A program made the translations under genes and the position numbers. The notes beneath the pieces are model-generated. The model was not told the DNA's origin and did no database searches. It saw only the letters and a list, made by a program, of their open reading frames with translations. A stretch of DNA of 36,306 bases. Source: Pseudomonadota bacterium (GTDB lineage: Bacteria > Bdellovibrionota > FAC87 > UBA2466). This document shows, in pieces, positions 1 through 8,690 of this stretch. The stretch is from contig RFNV01000221.1 of the NCBI GenBank assembly GCA_009927005.1, forward strand, positions 1-36,306, written 5' to 3'. How positions within the stretch are numbered: position 1 is the stretch's first letter; each line of letters starts with the position of its first letter.

Positions 1-501
1 ATTTCTTATGATTCCGAAAAGGACTCAGAAATGAAAGCTGTCTCCCAGGAATTGGGAACTGAAGGGTTTCACATCTTGAGCCCTCTTAAATTTCAGGGAG
101 TTCTGCACAAACATGAGCCTGATTACTACTTACAAGGCGGTCTAGACTGGAACATTGAACAAGTATGTTCTCGATGTGCAGAAACTTTTTCTTCCCCTAT
201 TCATTACGATTTTCAATTAGCACTGGCTCACTCAGGCGCCCACAAGAAAGCAAAAAACGCAGAATTAGCTGCCGAAGAGAGCGATGATTTAGATTTGGTT
301 TTTTTTGAAGGCAATGAACTGGACTTAAAACCTTTGCTTCATGAACAATTTGTGCTGAGCCTCCCTTTCAAATCCCTTTGCCAGGAAACCTGCAAGGGAG
401 TTTGCCAGCACTGTGGAATGAATTTGAACCGTCAGGAATGTAAGTGTGTAAATATTCCAAAGGTGAATCCCTTTTCGGTTCTAAAAACAATCACACTTTA
501 A
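1..501 (+). CDS. yceD: YceD (DUF177) family protein, 5' end cut by the window
   Basis: YceD proteins are small metal-binding proteins encoded directly before rpmF in many bacteria; links to 23S rRNA or L32 maturation have been proposed. The sequence shows the family's cysteine pattern: a CSRC pair in the middle, then near the C-terminus a C-x3-C-x3-C-x2-C cluster followed by CGMNLN and a final C-x-C. The frame is open to the first base. ATG 31 has a good AAAAGGA site 7 nt upstream, but a start there leaves only about 17 residues before the conserved segment at residues 17-24, where relatives have about 30-40, so the gene more likely begins left of the window. It sits 13 nt before rpmF and is probably co-transcribed with it and the fab genes. 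Family call firm; start uncertain. Confidence 0.85.
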   Translation: MSYDSEKDSEMKAVSQELGTEGFHILSPLKFQGVLHKHEPDYYLQGGLDWNIEQVCSRCAETFSSPIHYDFQLALAHSGAHKKAKNAELAAEESDDLDLVFFEGNELDLKPLLHEQFVLSLPFKSLCQETCKGVCQHCGMNLNRQECKCVNIPKVNPFSVLKTITL

Positions 502-514
502 ATCGGAGGAACCC

Positions 515-694
515 GTGGCAGTACCCAAAAAACGCACTTCTCATAGCAGAAAAGGAAAACGTCGTTCTCATTTAGCTCTAAAGAAAACTTCTTTATCTAA
601 ATGCCCAGAATGTGGAGAACCAACACTCCCACACCGTGTTTGCCCTAGCTGCAATAGATACAAAGGCAAACTAGTTCTACCTTTAGAAGACTAG
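515..694 (+). CDS. rpmF: 50S ribosomal protein L32
   Basis: A 59-residue protein starting with GTG after a GGAGGA site (505-510, 4 nt spacing). It shows the L32 signature: an N-terminal MAVPKKRTSHSRKGKRRSH stretch, then a zinc ribbon with CPEC (Cys30, Cys33) and CPSC (Cys43, Cys46). All four cysteines are kept, so this is the zinc-binding form. L32 is a component of the large ribosomal subunit. The order yceD-rpmF-plsX-fab is the classical arrangement that couples ribosome and phospholipid synthesis. Confidence 0.97.
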   Translation: MAVPKKRTSHSRKGKRRSHLALKKTSLSKCPECGEPTLPHRVCPSCNRYKGKLVLPLED

Positions 695-701
695 ACTCCT
701 C

Positions 702-1754
702 ATGGGCCATTCACAAAATGGCGTGAGAGTAGTTCTGGATGCAATGGGGGGTGACTACGGCCCTGAAGTCAATCTTCATGGTGCTCTGCTTGCCCTTGCT
801 TCCTCACCAGCTCTCACTCTGCTCTTAGTGGGCGACGAAAAAGCTTTATCTTCACTCATGAGGAAAAAGCGTTACCGAGCTCTTCTTAAAAGCGCTGAGT
901 CCAGAATCAGTTTAGTCCATGCGGATGAAGTCATCGGTATGGAAGATTCTGCGTCGACTGCAGTCCGCAAAAAAATCAATTCCAGCATTCATGTGGGCCT
1001 GCGGCTTGTAAAAGAACAAAAAGCTGATGCTTTTGTTTCCATGGGTCATAGCGGAGCCATCATGGTTGCCTCAATGATGGTCCTAGGAAGACTTCCAGAG
1101 ATCGACCGACCCGCTATTATCGTGAAAGTGCCGACTCATTCGGGCTTTGTTTTTCTCCTAGATGCTGGTGCCAATGTGGATTGTAAACCGATTCAGTTAG
1201 TGCGATTTGCAGAGATGGGTCGGATTTATTTGGAGTCCATCGAGAAAATAAAATCTCCCAAAATAGGTCTCCTTTCTAATGGAACCGAAAGCCACAAGGG
1301 AAATGAACTCACTCGTGGAACACATGAAATGATGGAAAAAATTTCTCTTCCCAATTACGCAGGTTACGTAGAGGGATACGACGTTTTTAATCACAAAGTG
1401 GACTTGGTGGTATGTGATGGTTTTACTGGAAATGTCACTTTGAAAGTCGTTGAAGGTTTCGCTAATATGGTTGTTTTGTGGTTCCGCCGAGCAATCCGAA
1501 AAGACATTAAGAGCTTAGTGGGCCTCGTTCTGATGAAAAAATTGATTAATAAATTTAAAAGTCAGTTTCATTATCAATCTCATGGAGCAGCTCCCCTTTT
1601 GGGTAGCGATGGGGTTGTGTTCATCGGACATGGGAAATCAAAAGAAAAAGCCATTTGTAATGGCATTCTCGCGGCCGCTGCAGCCGCCAAACAAAACTTA
1701 ATTGAAAACATTAGAACTCAACTGGAAAAACCTCTACCTTTAACATCTCCATGA
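702..1754 (+). CDS. plsX: Phosphate acyltransferase PlsX
   Basis: PlsX converts acyl-ACP and phosphate to acyl-phosphate, the acyl donor for PlsY in the first step of glycerophospholipid synthesis; it is a peripheral membrane enzyme. The 350-residue product has the N-terminal LDAMGGDYGPEV motif, the internal GHSGAIM segment and the CDGFTGNVTLK motif typical of the family. ATG 702 lies 7 nt after the rpmF stop and has only a weak ribosome site; GTG 723, seven codons downstream in the same frame, is an alternative. The stop overlaps the fabH start in ATGA, so the two are probably translationally coupled. Confidence 0.96.
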   Translation: MGHSQNGVRVVLDAMGGDYGPEVNLHGALLALASSPALTLLLVGDEKALSSLMRKKRYRALLKSAESRISLVHADEVIGMEDSASTAVRKKINSSIHVGLRLVKEQKADAFVSMGHSGAIMVASMMVLGRLPEIDRPAIIVKVPTHSGFVFLLDAGANVDCKPIQLVRFAEMGRIYLESIEKIKSPKIGLLSNGTESHKGNELTRGTHEMMEKISLPNYAGYVEGYDVFNHKVDLVVCDGFTGNVTLKVVEGFANMVVLWFRRAIRKDIKSLVGLVLMKKLINKFKSQFHYQSHGAAPLLGSDGVVFIGHGKSKEKAICNGILAAAAAAKQNLIENIRTQLEKPLPLTSP

Positions 1755-2743
1755 CTTATTTTTCAAAATTGATCGGCACAGGCTCGGCATTTCCAGAAAA
1801 AGTAATGACAAACGCTGACTTTGAATCATTTGTCGAAACCTCAGATGAATGGATTCGGACGCGAACGGGAATACAAACCAGAAGGATTGCAAATCTTCAC
1901 AAAGGTGAATCTACCAGCACGATAGCAACAGCTGCTGCAAAAAAAGCTCTGGAAATGGCTGGAATCACAGCTGATAAATTGGATTTGATCGTTGTCGGGA
2001 CAGTAACTGCTGACAGTGTTATGCCCACGACGGGTAATTTGGTTCAAGCTGCTCTTGGTGCCACACGCGCGTTTTCATTTGATCTTCAGGCTGCGTGCTC
2101 CGGTTTTCTCTACGGATTATCCATAGCCGACCAATTTATTCGTACTGGAGCAATTGAGACGGCTCTTGTTATTGGGGCTGAAACCCTATCAACCCTGATA
2201 AATTGGCAAGACAGAGGCACCTGCGTCTTGTTTGGCGACGGGGCTGGAGCGGCTATTATTACTCGTACTAGTGATCCCACCCATGCCATTTTGGGAACTC
2301 GTCTTTATTCAGATGGAACTAAAGGCGATATTTTAAAGATCCCCCATGGTGGATCCAAAATCCCTCATTATCTTCCGGAATACCAGCACAAGAATCATTC
2401 AATCCACATGCAAGGACAGGAAGTTTTTAAACTAGCTGTCAGAAGCATGATTGATTCTTCATTAGCATTGCTGTCTGAACACGACTTAACTCCAAGCGAT
2501 GTTGATTTCTTTTTATTTCATCAAGCAAACGTTCGCATTTTGGAAATGTGCATGAAGAGCCTAGGCGTTCCTAGGGAAAAAACTTGGATCAATTTAGATA
2601 AGTATGGAAACACTTCAGCTGCAACTCTCCCTGTATGTCTTGATGAGGCGATGAGGAACGGAGCGATTAAAACTGGAGACAAAGTACTTCTGACCACTTT
2701 TGGTGGCGGAGTGACTTGGGCTAGCGGCTTAATTCAAATTTGA
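1751..2743 (+). CDS. fabH: 3-oxoacyl-ACP synthase III (FabH)
   Basis: FabH condenses acetyl-CoA (or another primer acyl-CoA) with malonyl-ACP to start fatty acid synthesis. The 330-residue protein shows the complete thiolase-fold triad: Cys116 in AACSGFLYG, His in FHQAN, and Asn in YGNTSAAT, with the C-terminal TTFGGGVTWASG. The N-terminal region with DEWIRTRTGI is typical of FabH rather than FabB/F. It overlaps plsX by 4 nt and fabD follows at its stop. Start at the ATG inside ATGA. Confidence 0.97.
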   Translation: MTYFSKLIGTGSAFPEKVMTNADFESFVETSDEWIRTRTGIQTRRIANLHKGESTSTIATAAAKKALEMAGITADKLDLIVVGTVTADSVMPTTGNLVQAALGATRAFSFDLQAACSGFLYGLSIADQFIRTGAIETALVIGAETLSTLINWQDRGTCVLFGDGAGAAIITRTSDPTHAILGTRLYSDGTKGDILKIPHGGSKIPHYLPEYQHKNHSIHMQGQEVFKLAVRSMIDSSLALLSEHDLTPSDVDFFLFHQANVRILEMCMKSLGVPREKTWINLDKYGNTSAATLPVCLDEAMRNGAIKTGDKVLLTTFGGGVTWASGLIQI

Positions 2744-2754
2744 TGGAGTCAACT

Positions 2755-3726
2755 ATGGCGATGGATTCTTCATTTGCAGCTCTTTTTCCGGGACAAGGTT
2801 CTCAATATCCAGGGATGTCCAAAGTGCTTCGAGAACAGTTTCCTTGGGTGAAGGTTTTTTTTGAAGAAGCCAATGACCTATTAAAAATCGATCTTCTTAA
2901 ATTATGTGAGGAAGGCCCATCTGACGAACTTCAACTAACTAAAAATGCCCAACCGGCTATTTTGGTTACCTCAGTCGCTTGGTTTGAAGTGCTAAAGAAA
3001 AACTTAGGTTTTAAGCCAGCTGCTGCGGCTGGACATTCTCTCGGAGAGTATTCGGCCCTAACAGCTGCAGAAGCATTAACAATCGGAGATGCAGTAAAGC
3101 TCGTTCGAAAAAGAGGCGAGTTGATGCAAGAAGCTGTTCCTCGTGGCGTTGGCAAAATGACTGCAGTAATTGGCCTAGAAGATTCCGTGATTAAGGAAAT
3201 CTGTGAAGCCGCTAGTTCGAGCGCTTCTTCTTTGGTGGTGCCAGCTAATTTCAATGCCCCGTCGCAAGTTGTAATTGCCGGACATGCCTGTTCGGTGGAT
3301 CGCTTCTCAGAATTAGCAAGTGATGCAAATCGTCCCCAATGGAAAGCCCGCAAATTGATCCCTCTCAATGTGAGCGCCCCTTTCCACTGTCCCCTCATGA
3401 CCCCCATGGCGAACACCTTTTTACCCTTTTTAGAACAAGTTCAGTGGAACGATCCCCGATTTCCCATTGTCTCAAATTTAGATTCAAAACTACGTTCCTC
3501 GGGAAATCTCACTCCGGTCTTAAAAGATCAAATTGATCATCCCGTGCTTTGGACTTCTTGTGTTCAAACTCTCGAACGGCATGGGATGAAACAATATATT
3601 GAGTTGGGCCCCAGTCGGGTCTTAACGGGCCTTGTAAAAAGAATTGTGGAGGGGGCTACTACCCACACCATCGACTCATTAGAGGATTTTAAGAAATTAG
3701 AAACCGTTCTTAAGGGGGCACACTAA
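2755..3726 (+). CDS. fabD: Malonyl-CoA:ACP transacylase (FabD)
   Basis: FabD transfers malonyl from CoA to acyl carrier protein, supplying the extender unit for FabH and later condensing enzymes. Motifs seen: LFPGQGSQYPGM at the N-terminus, the nucleophile elbow GHSLGEYSA with the active-site Ser, and a conserved His in APFHCPLM. I chose ATG 2755 because GGAG lies 6 nt upstream and because family members have only a short leader before the GQGSQ motif. An ATG at 2743, overlapping the fabH stop in TGATG, is an in-frame alternative adding four residues. The stop overlaps fabG in TAATG. Confidence 0.95.
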   Translation: MAMDSSFAALFPGQGSQYPGMSKVLREQFPWVKVFFEEANDLLKIDLLKLCEEGPSDELQLTKNAQPAILVTSVAWFEVLKKNLGFKPAAAAGHSLGEYSALTAAEALTIGDAVKLVRKRGELMQEAVPRGVGKMTAVIGLEDSVIKEICEAASSSASSLVVPANFNAPSQVVIAGHACSVDRFSELASDANRPQWKARKLIPLNVSAPFHCPLMTPMANTFLPFLEQVQWNDPRFPIVSNLDSKLRSSGNLTPVLKDQIDHPVLWTSCVQTLERHGMKQYIELGPSRVLTGLVKRIVEGATTHTIDSLEDFKKLETVLKGAH

Positions 3727-4469
3727 TGCTACTGAAGGGTGAAATCGCTTTAGTTACTGGAGGTTCTCGTGGAATCGGCCGAGCTTGTTCCTTGGCTCTG
3801 GCAAAAGAAGGTGCCGAAGTCATTGTGAATTATGTCTCCAATGAAGCTGCAGCTCAAAAAGTCTGCGACGAAATTAAAAGTTTTGGGGGGAGTGCTTCAG
3901 CTATTAAATTTGACATTGGGAACCCAACTGAGACTCAAGATGCCCTCCAAGCTCTTTTAAAGGAAAAAAAGCTTATCTCCATTTTGGTAAACAACGCAGG
4001 AATTACCTGTGATGGACTGATGATGCGTTTTCCAGTTTCTGATTGGGATTCTGTCATCAACACAAATCTCAGAGGCGCTTTTATTACTTCTCAAGCTGTC
4101 ATTCGATCCATGATGAAAGAGAGAAGAGGCTCTATCATCCACATGAGTTCTATTGTGGGAATAATGGGCAACGCCGGACAAGCTGCGTATTGCGCAGCCA
4201 AAGCAGGGCTCATTGGCTTAACCAAATCCATGGCTAAGGAGTTAGCGACTCGAAACATTCGAGTGAATGCTGTGGCCCCTGGGTATATTGAGACCGACAT
4301 GACAGGGGTTTTAACTCCTGAACAAAAAGAAGGAATCCTGAGTTCCATTCCTCTCGGACGCGTTGGAAAGCCTGAAGAGATAGCTGAAGCCGTTGTCTTT
4401 CTTGCTTCCGAAAGATCCAATTACATCACGGGGCAAGTGCTTGCCGTAGATGGTGGAATGGGAATGTAA
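3726..4469 (+). CDS. fabG: 3-oxoacyl-ACP reductase (FabG)
   Basis: FabG is the NADPH-dependent reductase of 3-ketoacyl-ACP, a short-chain dehydrogenase. The 247-residue protein has the Rossmann motif TGGSRGIGRA, NNAG, the catalytic Ser in SSIVG and YCAAKAG (Tyr-x3-Lys), and the C-terminal GGMGM ending usual for FabG. It starts at the ATG overlapping the fabD stop. It is the last gene of the cluster: the next gene is convergent and only 6 nt away, so acpP and fabF, which commonly follow fabG, must lie elsewhere. No terminator hairpin is visible in the short gap. Confidence 0.96.
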   Translation: MLLKGEIALVTGGSRGIGRACSLALAKEGAEVIVNYVSNEAAAQKVCDEIKSFGGSASAIKFDIGNPTETQDALQALLKEKKLISILVNNAGITCDGLMMRFPVSDWDSVINTNLRGAFITSQAVIRSMMKERRGSIIHMSSIVGIMGNAGQAAYCAAKAGLIGLTKSMAKELATRNIRVNAVAPGYIETDMTGVLTPEQKEGILSSIPLGRVGKPEEIAEAVVFLASERSNYITGQVLAVDGGMGM

Positions 4470-4475
4470 GTTTGA

Positions 4476-5339
4476 TTACTTTTGAAATCCGTAGATTTCT
4501 AAATCGCTCGCGAACCCCATCACATAAAACCGAATCGCTAAAGCTCTAAATGGGGATTTATATTCTGTTGTGAATCCAACAGAGTCGCCATTCTCGAAAG
4601 AAGTCGGAGCGAAGTACATCACTTTTCCAGAATCTAATAGCACTTCAATCTTAGAAAGAGTGACTGCCTCCCCATTTCTTTTTCGAACGACCAAAGTCTT
4701 CATCGCTCTTTTTTGAAGCGGCAGTTTTACTTCTGCGAAGGTGTTCACTAAAGCCCCAGTGTGAATCAAAAACGTCGGAGTATTTTCATCGGGCGTTTTG
4801 CTTTCCATTTCCTTGCTGAAAGAACAATAGGAAATATTTTCGAGGCCCTTGTTCGTTTTTCGAGTCACTTGCATTAAGTACGTTCGAGTGAATTCAGTTT
4901 CGGTGATTCGAACTGAACGGATAATCGTTCCGCCACTGGACAGTTCAAAAGTATTGCTTAAAGAATCATCAGAAATAACGGTGGGGGACCACTGTTCTTT
5001 CTGGATCCAATTCATGTAAGGGCCATATTGATTGAGTTGTTCCACTGAAAAACCCGTAAAGAAATCTGGCTCTTTTCTTTTTTCCCAAAAATAAGTTTGG
5101 CTCAATTTTTCTGTGTTGGAAGCAGTATCGAGAATAGCTTTATTGACATACACAGCAGGCCACAAAGTCTCTGGTTCGTGGGAATGAATGCAATGACCTG
5201 CCCAAGCACCCAGCGCTTCTTTATGAGGCGGTAGACTCGATTTTTGAAACTCGTCTTGAAGACTTTCAAAAGAAGTGGGAGCCGCAAAAGCGGAGATCCC
5301 CAAAGCTAAGGTTGCGATGGTTAGAAAAATTCGAATCAT
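4476..5339 (-). CDS. Exported protein of unknown function
   Basis: I do not recognise a family. The 287-residue product begins with a clear Sec signal peptide (MIRIFLTIATLALGISAFAA, likely cut after AFA). The start is ATG 5339 with AGGAGG 6 nt upstream; a longer in-frame version reaches 5384 but would place a charged leader before the signal. The mature part has no further membrane segment and two cysteines, in GHCIH and YCSF, that could pair in the periplasm. The sequence looks like a mainly beta-strand domain. It follows the methyltransferase on the same strand and converges on fabG. Function unknown; real because of the signal peptide and strong ribosome site. Confidence 0.8.
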   Translation of the reverse strand: MIRIFLTIATLALGISAFAAPTSFESLQDEFQKSSLPPHKEALGAWAGHCIHSHEPETLWPAVYVNKAILDTASNTEKLSQTYFWEKRKEPDFFTGFSVEQLNQYGPYMNWIQKEQWSPTVISDDSLSNTFELSSGGTIIRSVRITETEFTRTYLMQVTRKTNKGLENISYCSFSKEMESKTPDENTPTFLIHTGALVNTFAEVKLPLQKRAMKTLVVRKRNGEAVTLSKIEVLLDSGKVMYFAPTSFENGDSVGFTTEYKSPFRALAIRFYVMGFASDLEIYGFQK

Positions 5340-5363
5340 GAGAGTCCTCCTAGGGAAATCAAC

Positions 5364-5387
5364 TAAATGCGACTCTAGCCGCATTTA
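5364..5387 (-). repeat. Inverted repeat between methyltransferase and exported-protein gene
   Basis: TAAATGCG (5364-5371) and CGCATTTA (5380-5387) are a perfect 8-bp inverted repeat with an 8-nt loop. It lies 25 nt after the end of the methyltransferase gene and just upstream of the ribosome site of the exported protein. On the minus strand it is followed by a weak T-rich stretch, so it could act as a leaky terminator or 5'-UTR hairpin. It could also be an operator; nothing distinguishes these. Confidence 0.4.
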
Positions 5388-5412
5388 ATCGAAAACTCAT
5401 GACGCTCCTTGT

Positions 5413-6021
5413 TTATTTTTTTTGGGCAATGGCATGAACCAACTGGGAGTTTCCCTCTGCGATTTCCTTGTAATACAGAACATGAAGGTCTTTCAGATGT
5501 CCCAAGAGTTCGTTCGGCTTAAAACATTGATCCAAATCTAAATAAGGATTTTGTTGATTCTTCTTAAAGTGTTCAACAGTGTACCCCTCGATGAGGACTG
5601 TCCCACCGGCCATTAGGCCCCTTTTTAACTCACTGAAGAAACGGGGCGCTGGCTTGTAGTAAGCCATAACAATCGTATTAAATTTCATGAGTGGCATGAG
5701 ATAAAAATCAAGATTTTGGACTTTGGCATCTACTTGAACTTTTTTTTCGGCAGCTAATTTCTTAGCTTTCTCAATTGCCTTAGCTGAACAGTCGAGCCCC
5801 TCAACTTTAAATCCCTTTTCAGCAAGGAAAACTGAGTTTCTTCCCTCTCCCATCGCCACGTCGAGCGCTGATCCCTTGGACAATTGTCCTAAAAAGGCCT
5901 TTAGAAAATCTGACGGTTCTTTACCGAACAAATAATCGGGATTTTGATAACGCTCCTCCCAAAGCTGGGCAGCGTTCTTTTTATTGGGGTCGATTTCTGG
6001 GTATTGAATATCGTCGAACAT
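5413..6021 (-). CDS. Class I SAM-dependent methyltransferase (TehB-like)
   Basis: A 202-residue cytoplasmic protein. The N-terminal LWEERYQNPDYLFGKEPSDFL is the typical lead-in of TehB/tellurite-resistance-type methyltransferases. Motif I is ALDVAMGEGRNSVFLA (binds S-adenosylmethionine), followed by VEGLDCSAKAIEKA (acidic residue that binds the ribose) and a later GGTVLIEGYT strand. The substrate cannot be read from sequence: relatives methylate tellurite, thiols or small molecules. It is divergent from the GT4 glycosyltransferase, with about 80 bp between the two starts. No good ribosome site precedes ATG 6021. Confidence 0.85.
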   Translation of the reverse strand: MFDDIQYPEIDPNKKNAAQLWEERYQNPDYLFGKEPSDFLKAFLGQLSKGSALDVAMGEGRNSVFLAEKGFKVEGLDCSAKAIEKAKKLAAEKKVQVDAKVQNLDFYLMPLMKFNTIVMAYYKPAPRFFSELKRGLMAGGTVLIEGYTVEHFKKNQQNPYLDLDQCFKPNELLGHLKDLHVLYYKEIAEGNSQLVHAIAQKK

Positions 6022-6102
6022 GGCGTCACTAGACCAAAGACTCTGGTGTTTTTCAATTCTTTTTTATTTGGTTCTATCGCTTCAAAGCGCTACGCTTATG
6101 TC

Positions 6103-7326
6103 ATGCGACTTCTTTGTCTCCAACAATCGTCTATCTTTGAAACTTACGGAGGGATTGAATATTACCTCCACGATTTTTTGTCCATTACGTCTGAGATCCT
6201 GGGTCCCTCCTCAGTTGTCAGTTTCGTTCCAAAACGCTCCGAGAACTTCAAATTAACCCAAACCACGTACGAAGTTTTTCCCATTGAATATAAAAGCCAA
6301 GGGCTTTTAAAAAAGTTAGAAAATCGATTGTCTCCCGCCCTTCTTCAGGCTGCTATAAAAAAAGCAAAAGAGTTTAGGCCCGATATCATTGTCGTTGGAC
6401 ATATTTCTTTAGCTCCCATCGGTCTCACTCTCTCCAAAATACTCGGCATTCCGTTTTGGACAATAGCCTATGGCTTGGAAGTCTGGGGCGGTACAAATTT
6501 GGCAGACGAATTTGCTCTGAGGGGCTCTCAAAAAATCATTTCTATTTCTCACTGGACCAAGAACATTTTAGTGGCACGAGGCTTTCGAGAGAGCCTTATC
6601 GAAGTTGTTCACCCTTGCCTCCAGCCAGGATTTGAAAATAAATCCCCCAAGACACATTCCCAAACAGAAAAACGCCCGCTCCACCTTTTAACCGTGTCTC
6701 GTCTCGACCCTCAAGAACGGTACAAAGGACATGATCATGTCCTTTCAGCTATGGGGTTAATTAAGCAGCTTCGTTCCGAAGCTCTTCCTCACTATACGAT
6801 TCAGGGGCACGGGGCCGATCGCGCTCGATTGGAGCAACTAGTTTTTTATGGCGGCCTTCAAGATCACGTAACCTTTCTGGATAAATTAAGTTGTCGAGAA
6901 GAACTCGATGAACTCTACAGGAGTTGTGATGTATTTATTATACCTTCCCAATTTGGATGTTGGGATGGGCGATGGCGTGGTGAGGGATTTGGAATTGTTT
7001 ATGTCGAGGCGGGCGCATTGGGAATTCCAAGCATTGCTTACGATTGCGGTGGAGTGACTGACATTATCACATCCGGAAAGGATGGAATTCTGGTCAAACA
7101 GAATGACATCGAAGCACTCAGTCACACCCTTTTGGAATTACATGATCATCGAGAACGGATTTCGGAGTTGGGGAAAAACGCAAGAGAAACCGCTTTAACT
7201 CGTTTTTCTCGAATTGCCATTAAATCAGAAATAGAAAAAGCTTTGGGATCAGGCCAAAGCATCTCTGAAGTCAGACCAAGTCCCAATCCCATTGATGTTT
7301 CTCACATTGTTGATTCTATCTCTTAG
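6103..7326 (+). CDS. Glycosyltransferase family 4 (group 1)
   Basis: A 407-residue GT-B fold enzyme. The N-terminal Rossmann half has the GGIEYYLHDF acceptor-side loop; the C-terminal half has TVSRLDPQERYKGHD and the donor-site block EGFGIVYVEAGALGIPSIAYD with the E-x7-E type motif, then GGVTDII. Such enzymes transfer sugars from nucleotide donors to polysaccharide or lipid acceptors at the inner membrane face. I start at ATG 6103 because it places the GT4 N-terminus correctly; an open frame runs back to 5944 but overlaps the divergent methyltransferase and lacks homology-like sequence. The last 78 bp overlap the opposite-strand YcaO gene. Confidence 0.85.
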   Translation: MRLLCLQQSSIFETYGGIEYYLHDFLSITSEILGPSSVVSFVPKRSENFKLTQTTYEVFPIEYKSQGLLKKLENRLSPALLQAAIKKAKEFRPDIIVVGHISLAPIGLTLSKILGIPFWTIAYGLEVWGGTNLADEFALRGSQKIISISHWTKNILVARGFRESLIEVVHPCLQPGFENKSPKTHSQTEKRPLHLLTVSRLDPQERYKGHDHVLSAMGLIKQLRSEALPHYTIQGHGADRARLEQLVFYGGLQDHVTFLDKLSCREELDELYRSCDVFIIPSQFGCWDGRWRGEGFGIVYVEAGALGIPSIAYDCGGVTDIITSGKDGILVKQNDIEALSHTLLELHDHRERISELGKNARETALTRFSRIAIKSEIEKALGSGQSISEVRPSPNPIDVSHIVDSIS

Positions 7327-8595
7327 AGGAATTTGAACTTTTACGATTGTTCTGATTTGAGTGGGAAGACAGGGGTTGTTAACGGAAAGAATAGCAACTT
7401 CTTCCTGGCCATCTCGATAATAATCTCGCCACTGAGTTAATTTTCTCGAATAGGGTTCCAGGGAAAGAATATCTTTGAGGTTGATTTTAGAACATCGATA
7501 AATCCAATGAATCCACCACATGTTCATTTGGGCGGAAATGGAATCTGTCTTTTCACGCCTTAACACCGGAGAGCCTGTTAGCTGTTCCTCAGGCTTAAGC
7601 GCCTCGAGAACCTTGCAGAAAAGTTGATCGAGAGCTTCTTTTATATCTGTGTGAGCCGAAAAAACAAAAACCGGCTTCTCATCTGTTCGCTGTCTGGAGA
7701 CAGCCACTAGCCCGACAACCCATGCCTGCATGCTATTCGGGTAAAAAAGAAGGTGCAGATCGTATTGCTGTAAAAGGAAAAAGGGGGCTTTGGAACGAAT
7801 GTATTCATTTGCTCCTACGATCAACATGGGGTTTTTCATTGAATGAGCGTACCTACGGAGAGTGGTTGTTTTTGCCAACTCAACCAACGCATTCAGGGTA
7901 GCTTCCTCTCGATTTTTTCCTGCTCCCATCGCACCTAAAAACTGGTCCGGAGACTGGTCTCTCTTCATGAGCTCCAAATCTCCGCTTTGCAGCACTTCTG
8001 AAGCAATGAGCTCTCCTCTACGCACACGAATGGGCAAGTCCGTTTCGATCGCCTTCTTCATCCATTTATCCACAGCTTTTTTTCGGGAAACTTCTTTATC
8101 TCTCTCAACAGCAAAGATGGTCAGTGTTTTTTCCGTAAGAGGACAATCTCCCGTGACTCGCGTGAGCCAAAGATTTCCATCGGGTGTTCCAAAACGGGTG
8201 CAATAGATTTGATAAAGAGGAGAAAAAGCATAATTTATATTTTTCGCGATTGAGCTAGGAGCGAGATAATTTATTTTGTCGCAGGTACAACGTGGGTGGG
8301 GAAACACCAACGCATCCATTCGAATTGCCGTCCCATCTTGAGAAATTTCATAGAGAACATGGGCTGAGTTCTCAGCTAATAAATCCGCGATAAGATCTCG
8401 GCGAATCGTTAAGTCTGCTAATGTTGCATGCTGTGCCCAAACATTTCTTTGTTTGAGCCAAAGCAACACGCAGTTGGCACACGGAGCCCCTTTTTCAGGA
8501 TCCATTGCTAATCCCAAGAGAAACCCTTCTCTGACTTTCAGGACAAAAGGTTTAAGTGTTGTTGGTCTTTTCCAGAAATCTCCACGTAGCACCAC
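7249..8595 (-). CDS. Divergent YcaO-family protein with N-terminal Cys4 motif (TOMM cyclodehydratase-like)
   Basis: YcaO enzymes use ATP to activate backbone amides, making azoles, thioamides or amidines in peptides, or acting on ribosomal protein S12. Here residues 1-110 hold Cys39/Cys42 (GAPCANC) and Cys103/Cys105 (HPRCTC), resembling the structural zinc site of TOMM E1-like cyclodehydratase partners. Residues about 221-249 (GAMGAGKNREEATLNALVEL) resemble the YcaO ATP-binding block, with the first Glu of ExxER present but ER lost; near residue 340, HTDIKEALDQLF continues to a VLEAL resembling the second block. No proline-rich C-terminus is seen. Start GTG 8595 has AGGAG about 8 nt upstream and a promoter at 8635-8663. 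No precursor peptide or partner was found nearby. Family assignment is moderate; activity uncertain. Confidence 0.65.
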   Translation of the reverse strand: MVLRGDFWKRPTTLKPFVLKVREGFLLGLAMDPEKGAPCANCVLLWLKQRNVWAQHATLADLTIRRDLIADLLAENSAHVLYEISQDGTAIRMDALVFPHPRCTCDKINYLAPSSIAKNINYAFSPLYQIYCTRFGTPDGNLWLTRVTGDCPLTEKTLTIFAVERDKEVSRKKAVDKWMKKAIETDLPIRVRRGELIASEVLQSGDLELMKRDQSPDQFLGAMGAGKNREEATLNALVELAKTTTLRRYAHSMKNPMLIVGANEYIRSKAPFFLLQQYDLHLLFYPNSMQAWVVGLVAVSRQRTDEKPVFVFSAHTDIKEALDQLFCKVLEALKPEEQLTGSPVLRREKTDSISAQMNMWWIHWIYRCSKINLKDILSLEPYSRKLTQWRDYYRDGQEEVAILSVNNPCLPTQIRTIVKVQIPLRDRINNVRNINGIGTWSDFRDALA

Positions 8596-8634
8596 GTTCA
8601 GCTCTCCTCGCGAGGGGGTCTTAAAGTTAAGCGC

Positions 8635-8663
8635 ATTATAGGGAGAGACTCGGGCCTAAACAA
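8635..8663 (-). promoter_or_regulatory. Sigma-70-type promoter for the YcaO gene
   Basis: On the minus strand TTGTTT (8663-8658), a 17-nt spacer and a perfect TATAAT (8640-8635) lie about 40 bp before the GTG start of the YcaO-like gene. Predicted transcription start is near 8628. This separates the gene from the rnc-era-der operon upstream. Confidence 0.65.
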
Positions 8664-8690
8664 GAGACATTTTGCGGCATCGCGTTATGT

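Noticed and set aside
5944-6102. Longer start for the GT4 glycosyltransferase
   Set aside because: The extension overlaps the divergent methyltransferase and its residues do not resemble a GT4 N-terminus, which begins at MRLLCLQQ (6103).
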